Assembly (NCBI RefSeq): GCF_030272615.1
Contig: NC_081409.1
Location: 471,256,573-471,320,572, forward strand
Direction of reading: 5' to 3'
Source: Cryptomeria japonica
Taxonomy: Eukaryota; Streptophyta; Pinopsida; Cupressales; Cupressaceae
Length of the DNA stretch: 64,000 nucleotides
Below the pieces are notes generated by a model, which was given only the letters and a program-made list of their open reading frames with translations, did no database searches and was not told where the DNA came from. How positions within the stretch are numbered: position 1 is the first letter of the stretch; every line of letters begins with the position of its first letter. Shown here piece by piece: positions 11,336 to 22,437 of the stretch. A program made the position numbers and the translations under genes.

Positions 11336-14026
11336 TCAACTCAGCAATAAATTTGACAAGTTAACTTTGCCAATAGCTATAGCTTTTTGTACCTCTTCTA
11401 TCATTTTTGCAGTGAGCTCTTTGTCTTTCAGCTTGCTCAAATACTCTGATGCATCTACTCTAGATGTCTCTATCTTTGTTAGGAGTTCATCCAGTTGAAT
11501 GTGGATAGCTGCATCAGTTGATACTGTAGCTTCAGGTAGCATATCTATTAGGAGTGCTTTTACCTTTTGAAGTACTTTATTTTTCTTTTGAATGGCCATT
11601 TGCTTTTCTTGTTTGGCCTTTGCTTTGCATAGTTCACCAAAATCAATGAGTGCTTGCCCTTTCAATTTTGGTATGTCTACATTGGGAAACACTATTGGTT
11701 TTGACAAATCAACTTTAAAACTATGCTTTTTCATTTTCTTTTCTTTACCTTTCATCGATGGAACTAAGACAAGGGCTTGTGAGGCTTGATGACCCTCGGT
11801 AGGTTGCTCAGTAGAGGCAACACTTTGATTGGTTCCTTTAGCCTTTGTAGAGTCCTTCGATGTCTCGGTACTCTTTGTCTCAGTTACAATAGTCTCAGTG
11901 TTAGAAGGTGCTTGAGATGTCTATTCTTGAGTAGTACCTTCTCCTACTGTAGACTTGAGACCTTCAGTGCCTTGATCTATATCTTGAGGAGTTTCGGTTG
12001 AGACAGGTTGCTTGACTGGTGGATAAGGCTGAACTTGTTCCAAGAATTTTTTACTAGATACAAGTTTTGCATATGCAGTGCCTTCTATCATTTCCTATTC
12101 TAATGCCTCTGAATCCATGACATATTCATCTATTTGAATGGTGTCAGTAGGGTCTTGTTCGGTAGCATCAGGATGCTTGGTGACATCAGGATCGTGCTCG
12201 GTGACATCGACGATTTCAACTATAGCTTGCTCACCGGCATCCTTGATTTTGAAGATTTCTTGCCACTTTGCTTTTGTCTCATTTTCCACATCAATATATA
12301 GCCCATTCATTAGTTTTAAGGCTCTCTATTTGACAAGAAACTTTGAATTGTAGGTTGTCAGATGTTCCTTTATTTCTGCTACTAACATGTCAGGAAATAA
12401 ATGAACCAGACTTCTCTCTCTGATTTGTTTCTCTGAGTCCATTGCATACTTCCACCTATTATCAATATGCAGATATAGTTCATTTGGAAGTGACTTAGCT
12501 AGTTCCAATGGAGCTAACCAAAACTTTAGAAGTGTGCAGATGAGAGCTTCTTCAATTTGTCTCTTTTCATCATTGTTCCTGGTTTCATACTTGACATATC
12601 TAAATCCTCCAAATCCACCATATTCTTTCAGATTAGTACAGAAGTTTTCAACACTATGTATATTTACCTTCTTGCTCTTGACAATTTGGAATTTGCTTGC
12701 ATCCTTTGATTTGGTAATACTAGACTCTTTTGCCAAAATGAGTCTCCGAGTAGTCTTTAATTTTTCTTTTATTTCTTCAGTGTCTTTTCTAGGTTGATCT
12801 CTACAATCTCCAGCTAAGTGTCCTACTTTGTGACAATGAAAACATGCCATACCAGGATTTCTCCATGATCTTCGGTTGTACATCCCAAACCTTATAAAAC
12901 AGTTGGCACTTATATGTCCATATCTTCCACAACATTCACACCATATCCTTGTATTGTAATCCCATGGTACTGCAGAATACTGTTGGTAAGGATTTGTGTG
13001 AGTTCAGTAACCTCTAGCATTTGCTTGGTGTGCATACCACATATAGTTATTTTGCTTAAGCCAGCACTTCTCGGTACTATGTCCATATCTATTGCAGTTT
13101 TTACAAAACCCTTTGAATTTTTCCTTCTGATAATTGTTAACAGACTTTTTCCTACATTGATTAGATGTGTGACCATATTTATTGCAATTGTAACAATAAC
13201 CATTGGACTTAGTGACATTCGGTTGCTTACCTTTTCTAATTTGGCATATGTTGGCAGTTTGACCTTGATTTCCACGGTAGTTGCAAATAGGCTTCTTTCT
13301 TTTGATGTTATTCTTGTTTCCAGCTTTCTTTGATGATTCTCCTCTCTCGGTAGTATGAATTCCTTTCTTGGTAGAGACTTTTCCTTTGTAATCAAGTCCT
13401 ACATATTTGTTGGGTTGTCTTGTATTCAGTTGCTCATCCAACATCTTTGATGCTTCATAACTCTTCTTCAGTATTTCTTTGGATTTCTTCTCTGTTTCAA
13501 GTTCATCGGTTAACTTTGATACTTCAAGTTTCAATGCTTGATTCTCATCATTCTTCAAAATTACTTCATGATGTGCATAACCTAGTTGATCTAATAGGTT
13601 TTGTTGAATTCCAGTTAACCTTGTGATTTCATCATTCTTATCAGATACTAAGACTTCAAGTTGTTGTTTCTCTCTCTGTAGATCTCTTGCTTTATCCTCA
13701 GCTGTCCTCAATGCATCAAGATTTTCAGTCATCTATGTGCTGAAGTGTTCATGTTCTCTTTTCATTCCTTTGAGTTGATCAACCAGTGCTTTGTTCTTTT
13801 CTTTCAATGCTCCAATCATTTCTTCAGTTTCTTCATATATACTATTCTCAGATGATGTCTCAATTTGTTCCACTAACTCTTGAGAATCCTACAAATCATC
13901 AGATAATCTTCTTCTCACTTTCAGAGATTTTTGCATTTGCCTTTGCATGTCTGCAATCACTTGATTAGCATGATCTAGCTCTTCTTGCAGATACACAATC
14001 CTTTGAGATTGTTTATAGCCTTCCAT
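11336..14026 (-). pseudogene. C ORF: coiled coil, five zinc knuckles and shared central domain in one frame
   Basis: A start codon at 14026, 50 bases inside the primer site, opens a frame that runs to 11336 (about 897 codons) with no frameshift. The about eight stops are nearly all TAG or TGA where CAG or CGA would restore sense. In order: coiled coil (14026-13380); knuckles CNYRGNQGQTANIC (damaged), CYNCNKYGHTSNQC, CKNCNRYGHSTEKC, CECCGRYGHISANC and CFHCHKVGHLAGDC (13290-12807); then a helical domain (12700-12200) resembling A and B ORF2 in the QIEEALI, LP-x-EL, ID-x-RW and ETKAKW positions; then an acidic, threonine-rich linker and a lysine-rich tail. The N-terminal globular domain of A and B ORF2 is absent, so ORF1 and ORF2 appear fused. 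Confidence 0.7.
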
Positions 14027-14074
14027 TGATAAGATCTTTCTCTTTAGGTAGTTAAACCCTTTTCCAAGATTCCA

Positions 14075-14086
14075 GCTCTAATACCA
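14075..14086 (-). promoter_or_regulatory. Primer-binding site of C
   Basis: Minus strand TGGTATTAGAGC, two bases from the LTR: one change from TGGTATCAGAGC, the plant copia site pairing with the 3' end of initiator tRNA-Met. Confidence 0.85.
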
Positions 14087-14088
14087 AT

Positions 14089-15208
14089 TGTTAGGCCCAA
14101 TATGGAAAGCTAATGTACTAAGAGGGGAGGGGTGAATCAATACTCCAAAAATTTTCTTCAATAATAACTTTATTGTTATGCATAAACTGAATAGTGCAAA
14201 AACATAATATAAAGCTAAAACAAATAGATAATAGTCATACATGATTCACTCCATAACACATATATTTTGGTTACGCAGAAACTCTTGGTTAGAGAGAAAA
14301 ACTATGGTGGGGATGGCACCCACAACTTCACTACTGCAATAATAAAGAGTGCTCGGTTAGAGCTACATGTTTAGCTATTTCTGATAGCTTACCCTGTTAG
14401 GAGTAACAAGATCTATTAAATCTACCTTGCTAAAGGATTTCACAACACTTCATCTAAATGCTGCACCTGGTTAGAGGCTTTACAATTTATAGACTTGATT
14501 AGAGTCTTTTACCCTGTTAAAGGTTTCTCTTACAACTTCAAAATATTACAATAAAATCATTACAAATATCTACAACTTTACTTCTGGAATGTTATAGCAG
14601 ATTCTATGTGCTCAGAATAAGATTACCTTGCTTATAGCATACCTCGGTAACCCATATAGTAACTCGGTAAACCCTTCTGTTTACTCTATTCTTTGATTGT
14701 TCTCTAAAAACCTTCTCGGTGACCTTTGTTTCTCTGTAACAGTCTTATTACACTCATGCACACACCTCTTTAACTCTTAACTTATGCTATATAAATAGAT
14801 CTCTTATGACGATGATCCTTTCATTGCTTCGATCTTACAAACATGATTTATTGAATGAATAACCATGCAAATTATTTCATTGGTTAAATGACTTGAAAAT
14901 CATACACAATCTTTAAATGCAATTTCCAATGTGATAACGGTTAGATGTGCCTCAATCTTGTAACACGTTTTCATATGCATGTCTAGGTTCAATGAATCTG
15001 GTAACATGTTTCACTCGATGTATATCAACTCAGTGTGTCATCTTTGCTACTCGGTAGACAGCTTGGTGTATACTACATTTTGTGACTACTTTCTTCTGTA
15101 ACTGACTAGATTGTGCATATCGATTGAATATCTCAGTAATATATAACTGACTAGAGTATATAGTATAACTTTGACATAAGACTAATGGCTATCTGATAAG
15201 CAGTAACA
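14089..15208 (-). repeat. 5' LTR of C
   Basis: 1120 bp, direct copy of 9389-10511. It would carry the promoter. The hairpin stem is damaged here (GTACTAA against TCAATAC). Confidence 0.87.
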
Positions 15209-15578
15209 AAAACAAGATTTTATTCCTTTTTCTTTCTATCCTCAATCTCCTTAGACATCCTCATAGTCATAGCTTGAATTTCATTCTTCATAACCATGTT
15301 CTCTTGACTCAATTTCTGACATTGTTCCGTAAGTGCATTTTTCTCTTCATCATCCCGATTTTGCAAAATTTCCTTTCTCCTAGCTTGAACAGATGATAGC
15401 TCTCTTTTAGGACAAGAATAAATTCTTTAGAAGAATTCAAGTAATCTTTTATCTTTAAGTTCTTCAATATTTCAACATCATAATCTTCAAGTTCCATCTC
15501 AAGCTGCTTCTCCAAAGCCATATCCAATAATTCTGATTTTAGGATCTTCCTCAAGCTGTTAAACTTCCTCTGAGGCAC
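15209..15578 (-). pseudogene. A ORF1, proximal coiled-coil part
   Basis: The open stretch at 15578-15309 is strongly charged and helical (ELLDMALEKQLEMELEDYDVE words) and begins a few bases inside the A primer site. It continues, with stops, to 15209, where C interrupts it. It resumes at 9383. B ORF1 and the C ORF start the same way. Confidence 0.6.
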
Positions 15579-15581
15579 AAG

Positions 15582-15593
15582 GCTCTAATACCA
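15582..15593 (-). promoter_or_regulatory. Primer-binding site of A
   Basis: Minus strand TGGTATTAGAGC two bases from the LTR; initiator tRNA-Met type with one change. Confidence 0.85.
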
Positions 15594-15595
15594 AT

Positions 15596-16455
15596 TGTTG
15601 GAAATGAATAACATTGAGAAGGGGGGGGTGTTCAATCAGTGTTATCCCAGAATAGTAAATTGAAAGAAGTAATGCAATCAATAAGCCAAACACATAAATG
15701 AGAAAAATAACATAGAGTTATATGTGGAAAACCTCAAAGAGGAAAAACCATGGTGGGATGTGTGACCCATAATATCAATTCACTGGCCATATGAAGAGAT
15801 ATTGCAATATATGATGGGCCTGCACTTGCAGAAAGGCTTACAACCTACAATACATTGCTCATCATAATAGGAGCCTCACTGACTACATAACAATTCAGAC
15901 AACAATCCAGAGAACTATGAACTGCTTAATATAGCATCTCCTATGCTAGAATAAAATTTTGGTTTAGGCTCTGTCTATTTCGGTTAAAACCCTAAAACTC
16001 GGTATTGGAATAACCCTTACAATGAATTCCTCACATACATAGTCCCTTTGATATATTTTACATTACATCACATCCATATATCCATTCCACATGTCTGTCC
16101 TTATTCAAAATGATCTAATCAATCTCCCCTATATATCCTATACAAATTTATATGCCTTATGTTGGCTTACGATATCATATTACATGTTGGCCATATAAGA
16201 TAAATGAATAAGCATTAAAACAATTTGTTGATGCCGGATCCAAGATGTGTCGACCTCCAATACTGATGACCTTTACTATACCATGTCGACCTGCATTGCC
16301 GGTGACCAAAGAAATCTTCTATCCTGTCGATGTCGGTGCCGGTGTAGATTGTGTGAAGTACTTGTTGATACACCATATGAAGCCAAAACCCAAAATCATG
16401 TTGCCATCAATGACAACATAATTAAAACTAACCAATAGAGTGTCAATTGCCAACA
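15596..16455 (-). repeat. 5' LTR of A
   Basis: 860 bp, direct copy of 3856-4773, lacking a short block near its start that the other copy has. Hairpin ATAACATTGA (15608-15617) with TCAGTGTTAT (15636-15645), one G-T pair, and an 8-G loop run. Confidence 0.88.
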
Positions 16456-16460
16456 AAAAC
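16456..16460. repeat. Right target-site duplication of A (AAAAC)
   Basis: Identical to 3851-3855; G coding sequence resumes here. Confidence 0.9.
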
Positions 16461-17620
16461 CTCTTCGAGGCACCTCTTGACTCCAAAATAGTAAAAATAA
16501 AGGGTGTATAAGGCACTAGAGGATGAAGATTCTCTTCCCCTCGCTATTAATTGTATTCTTGAAAGGTCGGCTATCCTCATAGATCAGATCAATAAGATAA
16601 ATTTGGGCATGACATAAAATCCATATATCACTCATGTGGCCACTTCTTTATCTATGGATGAACTCAAAGTGTTCTCTGACATCCTCCATAAATGGCCCAT
16701 TAACTTTACATGGTCTTATGTAGACATGCCTGGCTTGGATATAGATTTAGTAGTACATCACCTTGTAGTTGATCCCAATGCCAAACCAGTTAAGAAGAAG
16801 CTATACAAGATGCATCCTAAAATTGCACTCTTGGCCAAGGCAAAATTTTAAAAGATCCTCAAAGTCAAATTTATCCACCCAATCAACTATTCTGAATGGA
16901 TCTCCAACATTGTATTGGTTTCAAAACCATGCGTGGCAATCAGAATATACATGGACTTTAGAGACCTCAATAAGGCATGTCCAAAAGATGAATTTCCGCT
17001 TTGCAACATTGGCATCCTCATTAATCTCACATCAAGACATGAAATGATATCTTTGATGGATGGGTTCTTATGTTATAATTAGATAAGAATAGAAAAAGAA
17101 GATTAAAATAAAATAACTTTCATGACACTATGGGAAATATTTTGCTATCAGGTCATGCCCTTTGGTCTCAAGAATGCATGTCCCACATATCAATGCGCCA
17201 TGACAGTGATATTTCATGACCTTATGCATACGATAATTGAAAATTACATGGATGATATCTTGGTAAAATCAAAGATGAGAGCAGAACATCCAGCTATCAT
17301 AGAGTTAGTTTTCGAGTGTTTGGCAAAATATAAATTATGGCTTAATCCAAAAAAGTGTATCTTTGGAATTACATCAGGTAAAATCCTAGGCTTCATAGTT
17401 TCTAGATGAGTTATTGAGGTTGACCCCAAAAAGGTCAAAGAAATAATGGATATGCTTCCTCCCAAAACATTGAGAAAAATACATAGTCTACAAGGAAAAA
17501 TATAGTCCATCAAGAGATTTATTGCACAACTGGTAGAAAAATGTCAACCTTTTATGTAATTGCTTAGAAAAGGTGTCAAGTTCAAATGGGATGTTTAATG
17601 CCAACAAGCTTTTGATAATA
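16461..17620 (+). pseudogene. Reverse transcriptase of element G
   Basis: Carries, in order, a WSYVDMPGLD lead-in and a HHLVVDPNAKPVKKKLYKMH segment (16700-16820). Then come YMDFRDLNKACPKDEFPLCN (about 16950-17010), an LMDGF segment, a VMPFGLKNACPTYQ segment (17150-17185) and the catalytic YMDDILVKSK (about 17248-17275), followed by NPKKCIFGI and LGFIVSR. The YMDD box is intact. Frameshifts at about 16850 and 17045 and a TGA at 17407-17409 (CGA in relatives) break it. It would copy genomic RNA into DNA. Confidence 0.85.
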
Positions 17621-17920
17621 TCAAAGAATATTTGGCCCATCCCTTGATTCTAATGCCACCCATCCTAGGTCATCCATTGCTCTTATACATTTCAGTTACT
17701 TCAATAGTTGTAGGGGAACTCCTTGCCCAACATCATGGCCAAGGTAAAGAGAGAGAAATATATTACATCAGTCAGACTCTAGTCAGTTACGAGATTAATT
17801 ACTCTCACATGTAAAAAACATGCTTAGCTGTCATCTTTTGTTATAAAAAACTGCAACACTACATGCTAAGTCATACAATGAAGCTCATTCATTTGTAAAG
17901 TCAAGCCTCTCAAGTACCTT
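17560..17920 (+). pseudogene. RNase H (gypsy type) of element G
   Basis: Follows RT directly: a FKWD segment, CQQAFDNIKEYL, then a HPLLLYISVT and VGELLAQH stretch and the IYYISQTLVSYEINYSHM segment (to 17814), with a further KTCLAVIF part after a stop. This is the RNase H-like fold that completes the gypsy RT. The first catalytic position, normally D in LYI-x, is changed (LLLYISVT). Broken by stops. Confidence 0.7.
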
Positions 17921-18099
17921 CTTTCCAAAACTACCCTAATAGGACATATGGCCAAGTGGGTTATGTTGCTTAGTGAGTTTGATATCTAATATGTTGATAA
18001 AAGGGCCATTAAAGGGCAGGTTATTGCTGATCAATTAGTAGAGAAACTATTGATCAATGTTCTTTCATTAGTCACAAAGTTTCTAGATGAATATGTGTG

Positions 18100-18520
18100 T
18101 TCTATTTCTTAAATAACCCCTGGAAACTTTATTCTGATGGTTCCTATACACAAAGAGGAGCAGGGAAAGATTTCTATTTGTCACCCCCCAAGGGAACCTT
18201 ATAACCAAATCATTAAAGTTGTATTTCCCATGTACCAACAACATCACTGAGTACGAAGGATTAATCACTAGTTTAAAGACAACTATTCAATGGAATATAT
18301 CAGATCTCCTGGTTTATGGAGATTCACAACTTATCATCCACCAAACCAATGATGAATACCAAACTAAAGATGATAAGCCCATGCCCTACAAACGAATCAT
18401 CAATGACCTCAAACAATTTTTTTAGACTATCATATTTGACTAGATACCTAGGGCTCAGAATAAAGCAACAAATGCTATGGCCACCATCAGATCCCTCCTG
18501 GATATTGGCTTAGATAGTAC
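18100..18520 (+). pseudogene. Second, archaeal-type RNase H of element G
   Basis: Has WKLYSDGSYTQRGAG (about 18120-18165), TNNITEYEGLI with the catalytic E (18237-18270), LLVYGDSQLIIHQ with a catalytic D (18305-18345), and KDDKPMPYKRII. This extra RNase H placed between the gypsy RNase H and integrase is the mark of the Tat lineage. Two frameshifts. Compare element F, where the like domain lies before RT. Confidence 0.72.
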
Positions 18521-18689
18521 TAGATATGAATTCTTAGTTGAGCAGCTTTTGTAGCCAACCTTTGAGACATCGTACATAGAAATTGTGCGCAACATCATTG
18601 GACCCCAATCACCCTAGTACCATGACATCCACACCTATCTTAAAGATGATACCCTTTCCAAAAACATCTCTCGCAATGACCACTAAAAT

Positions 18690-19872
18690 ATCATTTGCTG
18701 TTGTGCCTGGTTCACCCTTTTAAGAGACAATCTATATTGTCATGACTACCATGACATCCTTTCTAGATATTTAGATTCGAACAAAGCTAATCTTGTGATG
18801 AATGAAGTGCACGTTGGTACTTGTGGTGGTCACATGAGTGGATATGTTCTTGCTAAATAGCTCTTACGAGTGGGATATTACTAGCTCACCATGGAACATG
18901 ACTATTGTGACTTCATCAAGAAATGTGTGCCTTGTCAATGACATAGAGATCTAATCCATGTTCCAGCTCAGAATTTGTAGCCTATAATAACACCATGGCC
19001 TTTTTCTACATGGGGTCTTGACCTTGTTGGTAAGATCCATCCTCCTTCCTCAAATGGACATAAATTTAACATTAGTGCAACTGAATATTTCACCAAGTGG
19101 GTGGAAACCATTCCCCTCACCCTTACTACATGTGTACAAGTATCCAAGTTCATATTTTACCACATCATTTGGTGCTATGAGATTCCCTCCACCATAATCA
19201 TAGAAAATGGGACACCATTCAAAAACCAACATATGTGTGATCTCTATTCCAAATTCCATATTGACCATCATTGGTCTACCCCATACTACCCCCAAGGCAA
19301 TGGCCAAGTGGAGGCAACTAACAAAACCCTGCTCTATATCCTAAAGAAAGTTGTTAATGAAATTGGTCATGACTGGCACCTCCATCTCAATCTATCTCTA
19401 TGGGCCTATTGTACCAGCATCCAAAATCCTACTGGAGCCACTCCTTATTCCCTTATCTACGCTACTAAAGTGGTCTTACCAATTGAGGTCAAATTGCCAT
19501 CACTGTGCATATCCTTGAAAGAGTTTGTTTTTTATGAAGACTATAGAGTGGCAAGGCTAGCTCAGCTAGATATTCTTGAGGAGTAGTGTCAAAAAGCTTA
19601 TGACCATTTCTAAATATATTAGATTTATCTTAAGAGGCAATATTAGAAGAAAGTTTACCCTCTTGAATTTGAAGTAGGCGATCTCATCCTTAGAGAAAAT
19701 CCTATAAATCAGGAAGACCGAGAGAAGAAAGGAAAATTTGAAGGCAACTAGCTTGGTCCATATGTGGTCACTACAAAGTATGGTTCATTAGAATATCAAC
19801 TATCAACTCCAGAAGGGGAACCTCTCAATGATCCCCTTAACAACCTGTACCTAAAGAAATTTTATGCATAAT
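18690..19872 (+). pseudogene. Integrase of element G
   Basis: A zinc-binding H-H-C-C part (18800-18945, ending FIKKCVPCQ) leads to the catalytic core. WGLDLVG at about 19014 holds the first D. IIENGTPF (about 19195-19220) has E in place of the second D. GQVEATNK (about 19307) holds the E. The C-terminal part GDLILRENP ... PLNNLYLKKFYA ends with TAA at 19870. The open piece 19101-19586 is the longest. The D-to-E change and several stops make it inactive. It would insert the DNA copy. Confidence 0.82.
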
Positions 19873-20940
19873 CTGTGGCAATGTGCCTCATGTTTCAAAA
19901 AGTAGAAAATACCAAAAAAAAAAAAGGAAAAATAGTAAAAAATAAATTCATCCAATGGTGAAAACTTGGCAAACAGGCAGCTTCGACATGTACATATGGT
20001 GAAACCCTAGAAACATGCACCATGTGTAGAGAGGGAAGTTTCATTATCTTTTGGCCCTTGTATTCACTCTCCCTGGTGCGGTATTTATCGCTACCCAACA
20101 TCAATTATTGCTCACCATCCTCCTCCTTACAGTGCAGTATCTGATGATACTCGCCTTTCCCTTTTCATCTTCATCGCATCCATTCCTTTTCTCCATGTGA
20201 TATCCCATGGTACCCGCATTTCCTTGCCATCCATTTCACTTGTATATTCTCCTTGTACTTTATCCCCTCCCATGCTCAATTTTCTATGCATAATGTCATG
20301 TGTATATAGGTTGCCCTATATATAGGGTTGTTGTTGTGCATAGGCTTGTCCTCGCCCTACTCATCAAGATCATATCCTCTCAGCTGGTTCTTTAGCAGAT
20401 CCTTTAGTATCTTGGTCCTTGTATATCTCCCAAGTCCTTTTGTCAGTCCTTAGCTCATCCATCCTTCATCGAGATGTTTTTTCAAGATATATCATTCTCA
20501 CATCAACAACGATCTCCCATCAGTCTGTGCAAGATGCATCCTTCCTCAGGTCAAAAACATTGTCAAACCTCATCTGTCTATCATCCTTTTGAAAAAAGAC
20601 ATCTGTGACACTTATGTTGGTATTGAATTCCTTTTCATCTTTTCTTATCTTTCAAATATCCTTAGGTCGTGTTTCCTCTTCGTCGCAATGATCTTTTATA
20701 TCATGGTGTTCTAGGAATAACAAGGCTCAGGATGTGATCTTGGTACTTTTTGTTTCCGCTTGGCATGTCTTCTAGATGTGTCCCTTGTTGTACCCTCCTG
20801 AGGTCTTGACTATCTCATGTTACACTAGGGCATGTCTTTTGTTTGTGGTTGTTCTAGCATTGTTTCTTGCAGGGTCTCTATAACTTTGGGTACTACTAGA
20901 TCGGCATATGTGTCTATTTATATGTGTGAGGTAGGAAAAT
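19873..20940. other. 3' non-coding part of element G
   Basis: No gene. An A-rich stretch at 19905-19950 and a GGTGAAAACTTGGCAAACAG block follow the pol stop, as is common behind Tat-type pol. The rest is pyrimidine-rich sequence with TATATATAGGG at 20317-20330. The LTR of G may begin here but cannot be delimited without a second copy. Confidence 0.4.
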
Positions 20941-21498
20941 AGGTAAAGCATTAAAGCCTAAGTTATGCAACCAAAAAACATAACAAGCTAATACATTGAT
21001 CTTATCACATCCAATAAAGATTTGAAGACAAAGCACTTAAAACAAATATGCAAACCATAGCAAAGTGATTCCTCTATGATTCTCCATTGTTTCTCTTTCT
21101 CTTGGAAATATGTTGTGGGTCGCACCTACAAGTGCAAAAGTGAGAAAGAAATCAATATTGCAAGTGAATTCTACAACATGAGGATATTTGAGAAGTGGTT
21201 GTTAAAATGATTGAAAAAAGAAGCTCAATTTGTAGACCAAAATTGAGGAAAATCACGAAATTAGAATGATTGATTTGAAAAAGGCAAATTGATTTTAAAA
21301 AGGCATAATTGAATGACAAAATTTATGACAAATTAATTCACAAGTTGATATGTGAAAATATGACAAATTGAGAGGAAATTATGCTCATCAATTATGACAT
21401 GATTGAGAGGGAAAATAGCCACTTGATTTATGACAAATTACCCACAAAACTTGTTCATTGATTGAATGATAAATTGAGAAAAAATAGCTTCATGATTT
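20941..21498. repeat. A+T-rich piece of the presumed J LTR
   Basis: No gene. Low-complexity sequence built from AAATTGA and GACAAATT-like words, the same style as 28107-28188, 53270-53711 and 56380-56640. I read these as pieces of one LTR opened by later insertions, but the left border is not visible. The final GATTT (21494-21498) pairs with AATTT at 28107-28111 as a probable target duplication of B. Confidence 0.4.
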
Positions 21499-22298
21499 TG
21501 TTAGGATTCCCACAGATACTAAGAGGGGGGGTGAATCAGTATCTAACCGGTGAATTGAATTTCTTAACTTAAAACATGTAGAACATATTATAACAGTGTA
21601 CCAATATGCAAGAAATAATCCAATAAACAGAATTAAAAGCAACCACATGAAAAATACACCATAACAACAATGATTTAACAAGAAAACCCAGTGTGGGAAA
21701 AACCTCGGTGGGATTTGTGACCCACAATATTCACCTACTAGCCAATAAGAGAATATTACTGCTACAAGAGGGGCCTGCACATGCAGGAAGGCCAACTGCT
21801 TAGAGCTCACTGCTCAATGGGAAGTCTCACTGACTTACAATGATGGATTATATAAATCCAGTATCTTGTATTGCTTCAAAATAGCATCTATAATGCCAGA
21901 TCCAGTACCGATTTATGCTCTGCTTCTTACATAAACCCTTAACCTATAATTCACATAATAGGTCTACCTTATTTTGCCTAAATATAATCTTCTTACTTAC
22001 TTTCAAATGTTCTATAATGATCTCTCTTATATAAGAGTCATTTTACAATGATGCCAAGTGGGCTTACAAAGATTTTACAATAATAAATGAAATATAATAT
22101 AACAAAAATCCTATCGGCCTCTATGCCGGTATGCTTCCTTTCTCTGTCGGTGCCGGTGGTCTGAGTGCCGGTGGTCTGAGTCTGATCTTGCTAGTGCTGG
22201 TGTAATGCCTTGCCTGTGCCATAGGATTGTAAGGTTGCCATCAATGACAAAACGTTCAATCACCTACAATGTCTCATTGGAGTGTGCATATGCCAACA
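21499..22298 (-). repeat. 3' LTR of B
   Basis: 800 bp. Hairpin AGATACTAA (21514-21522) with TCAGTATCT (21536-21544), one mismatch, around a 7-G loop. GTGGG/CCCAC at 21708-21725. Direct copy of 27303-28106, with an 11-base repeat block (CCGGTGGTCTGAGTG) doubled near 22150-22175. Confidence 0.88.
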
Positions 22299-22323
22299 AT
22301 CTCCCCCTTGGCATTGATGGCAA
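22299..22323 (-). promoter_or_regulatory. Polypurine tract of B
   Basis: Minus strand GCCATCAATGCC then AAGGGGGAGAT beside the LTR. A second tract (CATTGATGCCAAAGGGGAAG) lies at 22441-22461. Confidence 0.83.
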
Positions 22324-22437
22324 CACTCATGAGAAAATTCAAAATTGTATCCAAAACTTGTAATCCAAAAATGTTTCCAAAAATATAAGAGCTCCCCCTG
22401 AGCAAATAAGTCTTTTGCTGGTTATTTTCTCATACTA

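Larger units (their letters stand above)
9389..15208 (-). mobile_element. Element C: non-autonomous copia-like element nested in A ORF1
   Basis: 5820 bp with LTRs at 9389-10511 and 14089-15208 (TGTTAGG...TAACA), an initiator-methionine type primer site at 14075-14086 and a polypurine tract at 10512-10530, all in minus orientation. One long frame (14026-11336) encodes a coiled coil, five zinc knuckles and the central domain shared with A and B ORF2. No protease, integrase or RT. It interrupts the coiled-coil part of A ORF1, so it is younger than A. Confidence 0.85.
3856..16455 (-). mobile_element. Element A: non-autonomous copia-like LTR element with two unknown-type ORFs
   Basis: Two direct LTRs (3856-4773 and 15596-16455) begin TGTTGG and end CCAACA, flanked by a perfect AAAAC duplication. 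Read on the minus strand, the 5' LTR is on the right. It is followed by a primer site of initiator-methionine type, a coiled-coil and zinc-knuckle ORF, a long ORF of unknown function and a polypurine tract next to the 3' LTR. No protease, integrase or RT can be found in the about 5 kb interior once C is removed, so A must have moved with borrowed enzymes. C inserted into its ORF1 at 9389. Confidence 0.85.
173..19872 (+). mobile_element. Element G: Ty3/gypsy retrotransposon, Tat type, decayed, interrupted by A
   Basis: The coding parts in order are gag, zinc-binding segment, protease, (insertion of A at 3856-16455), RT, RNase H, second RNase H, integrase. The RT-RNase H-aRNH-integrase order is that known for the Tat lineage of plant gypsy elements. 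The left side runs into the window edge region, so the 5' LTR is not seen. The 3' LTR could not be delimited because no second copy is present. The reading frame resumes across the AAAAC duplication on both sides of A, which shows that A entered an existing G copy. It is the oldest element in this part of the window. Confidence 0.75.
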
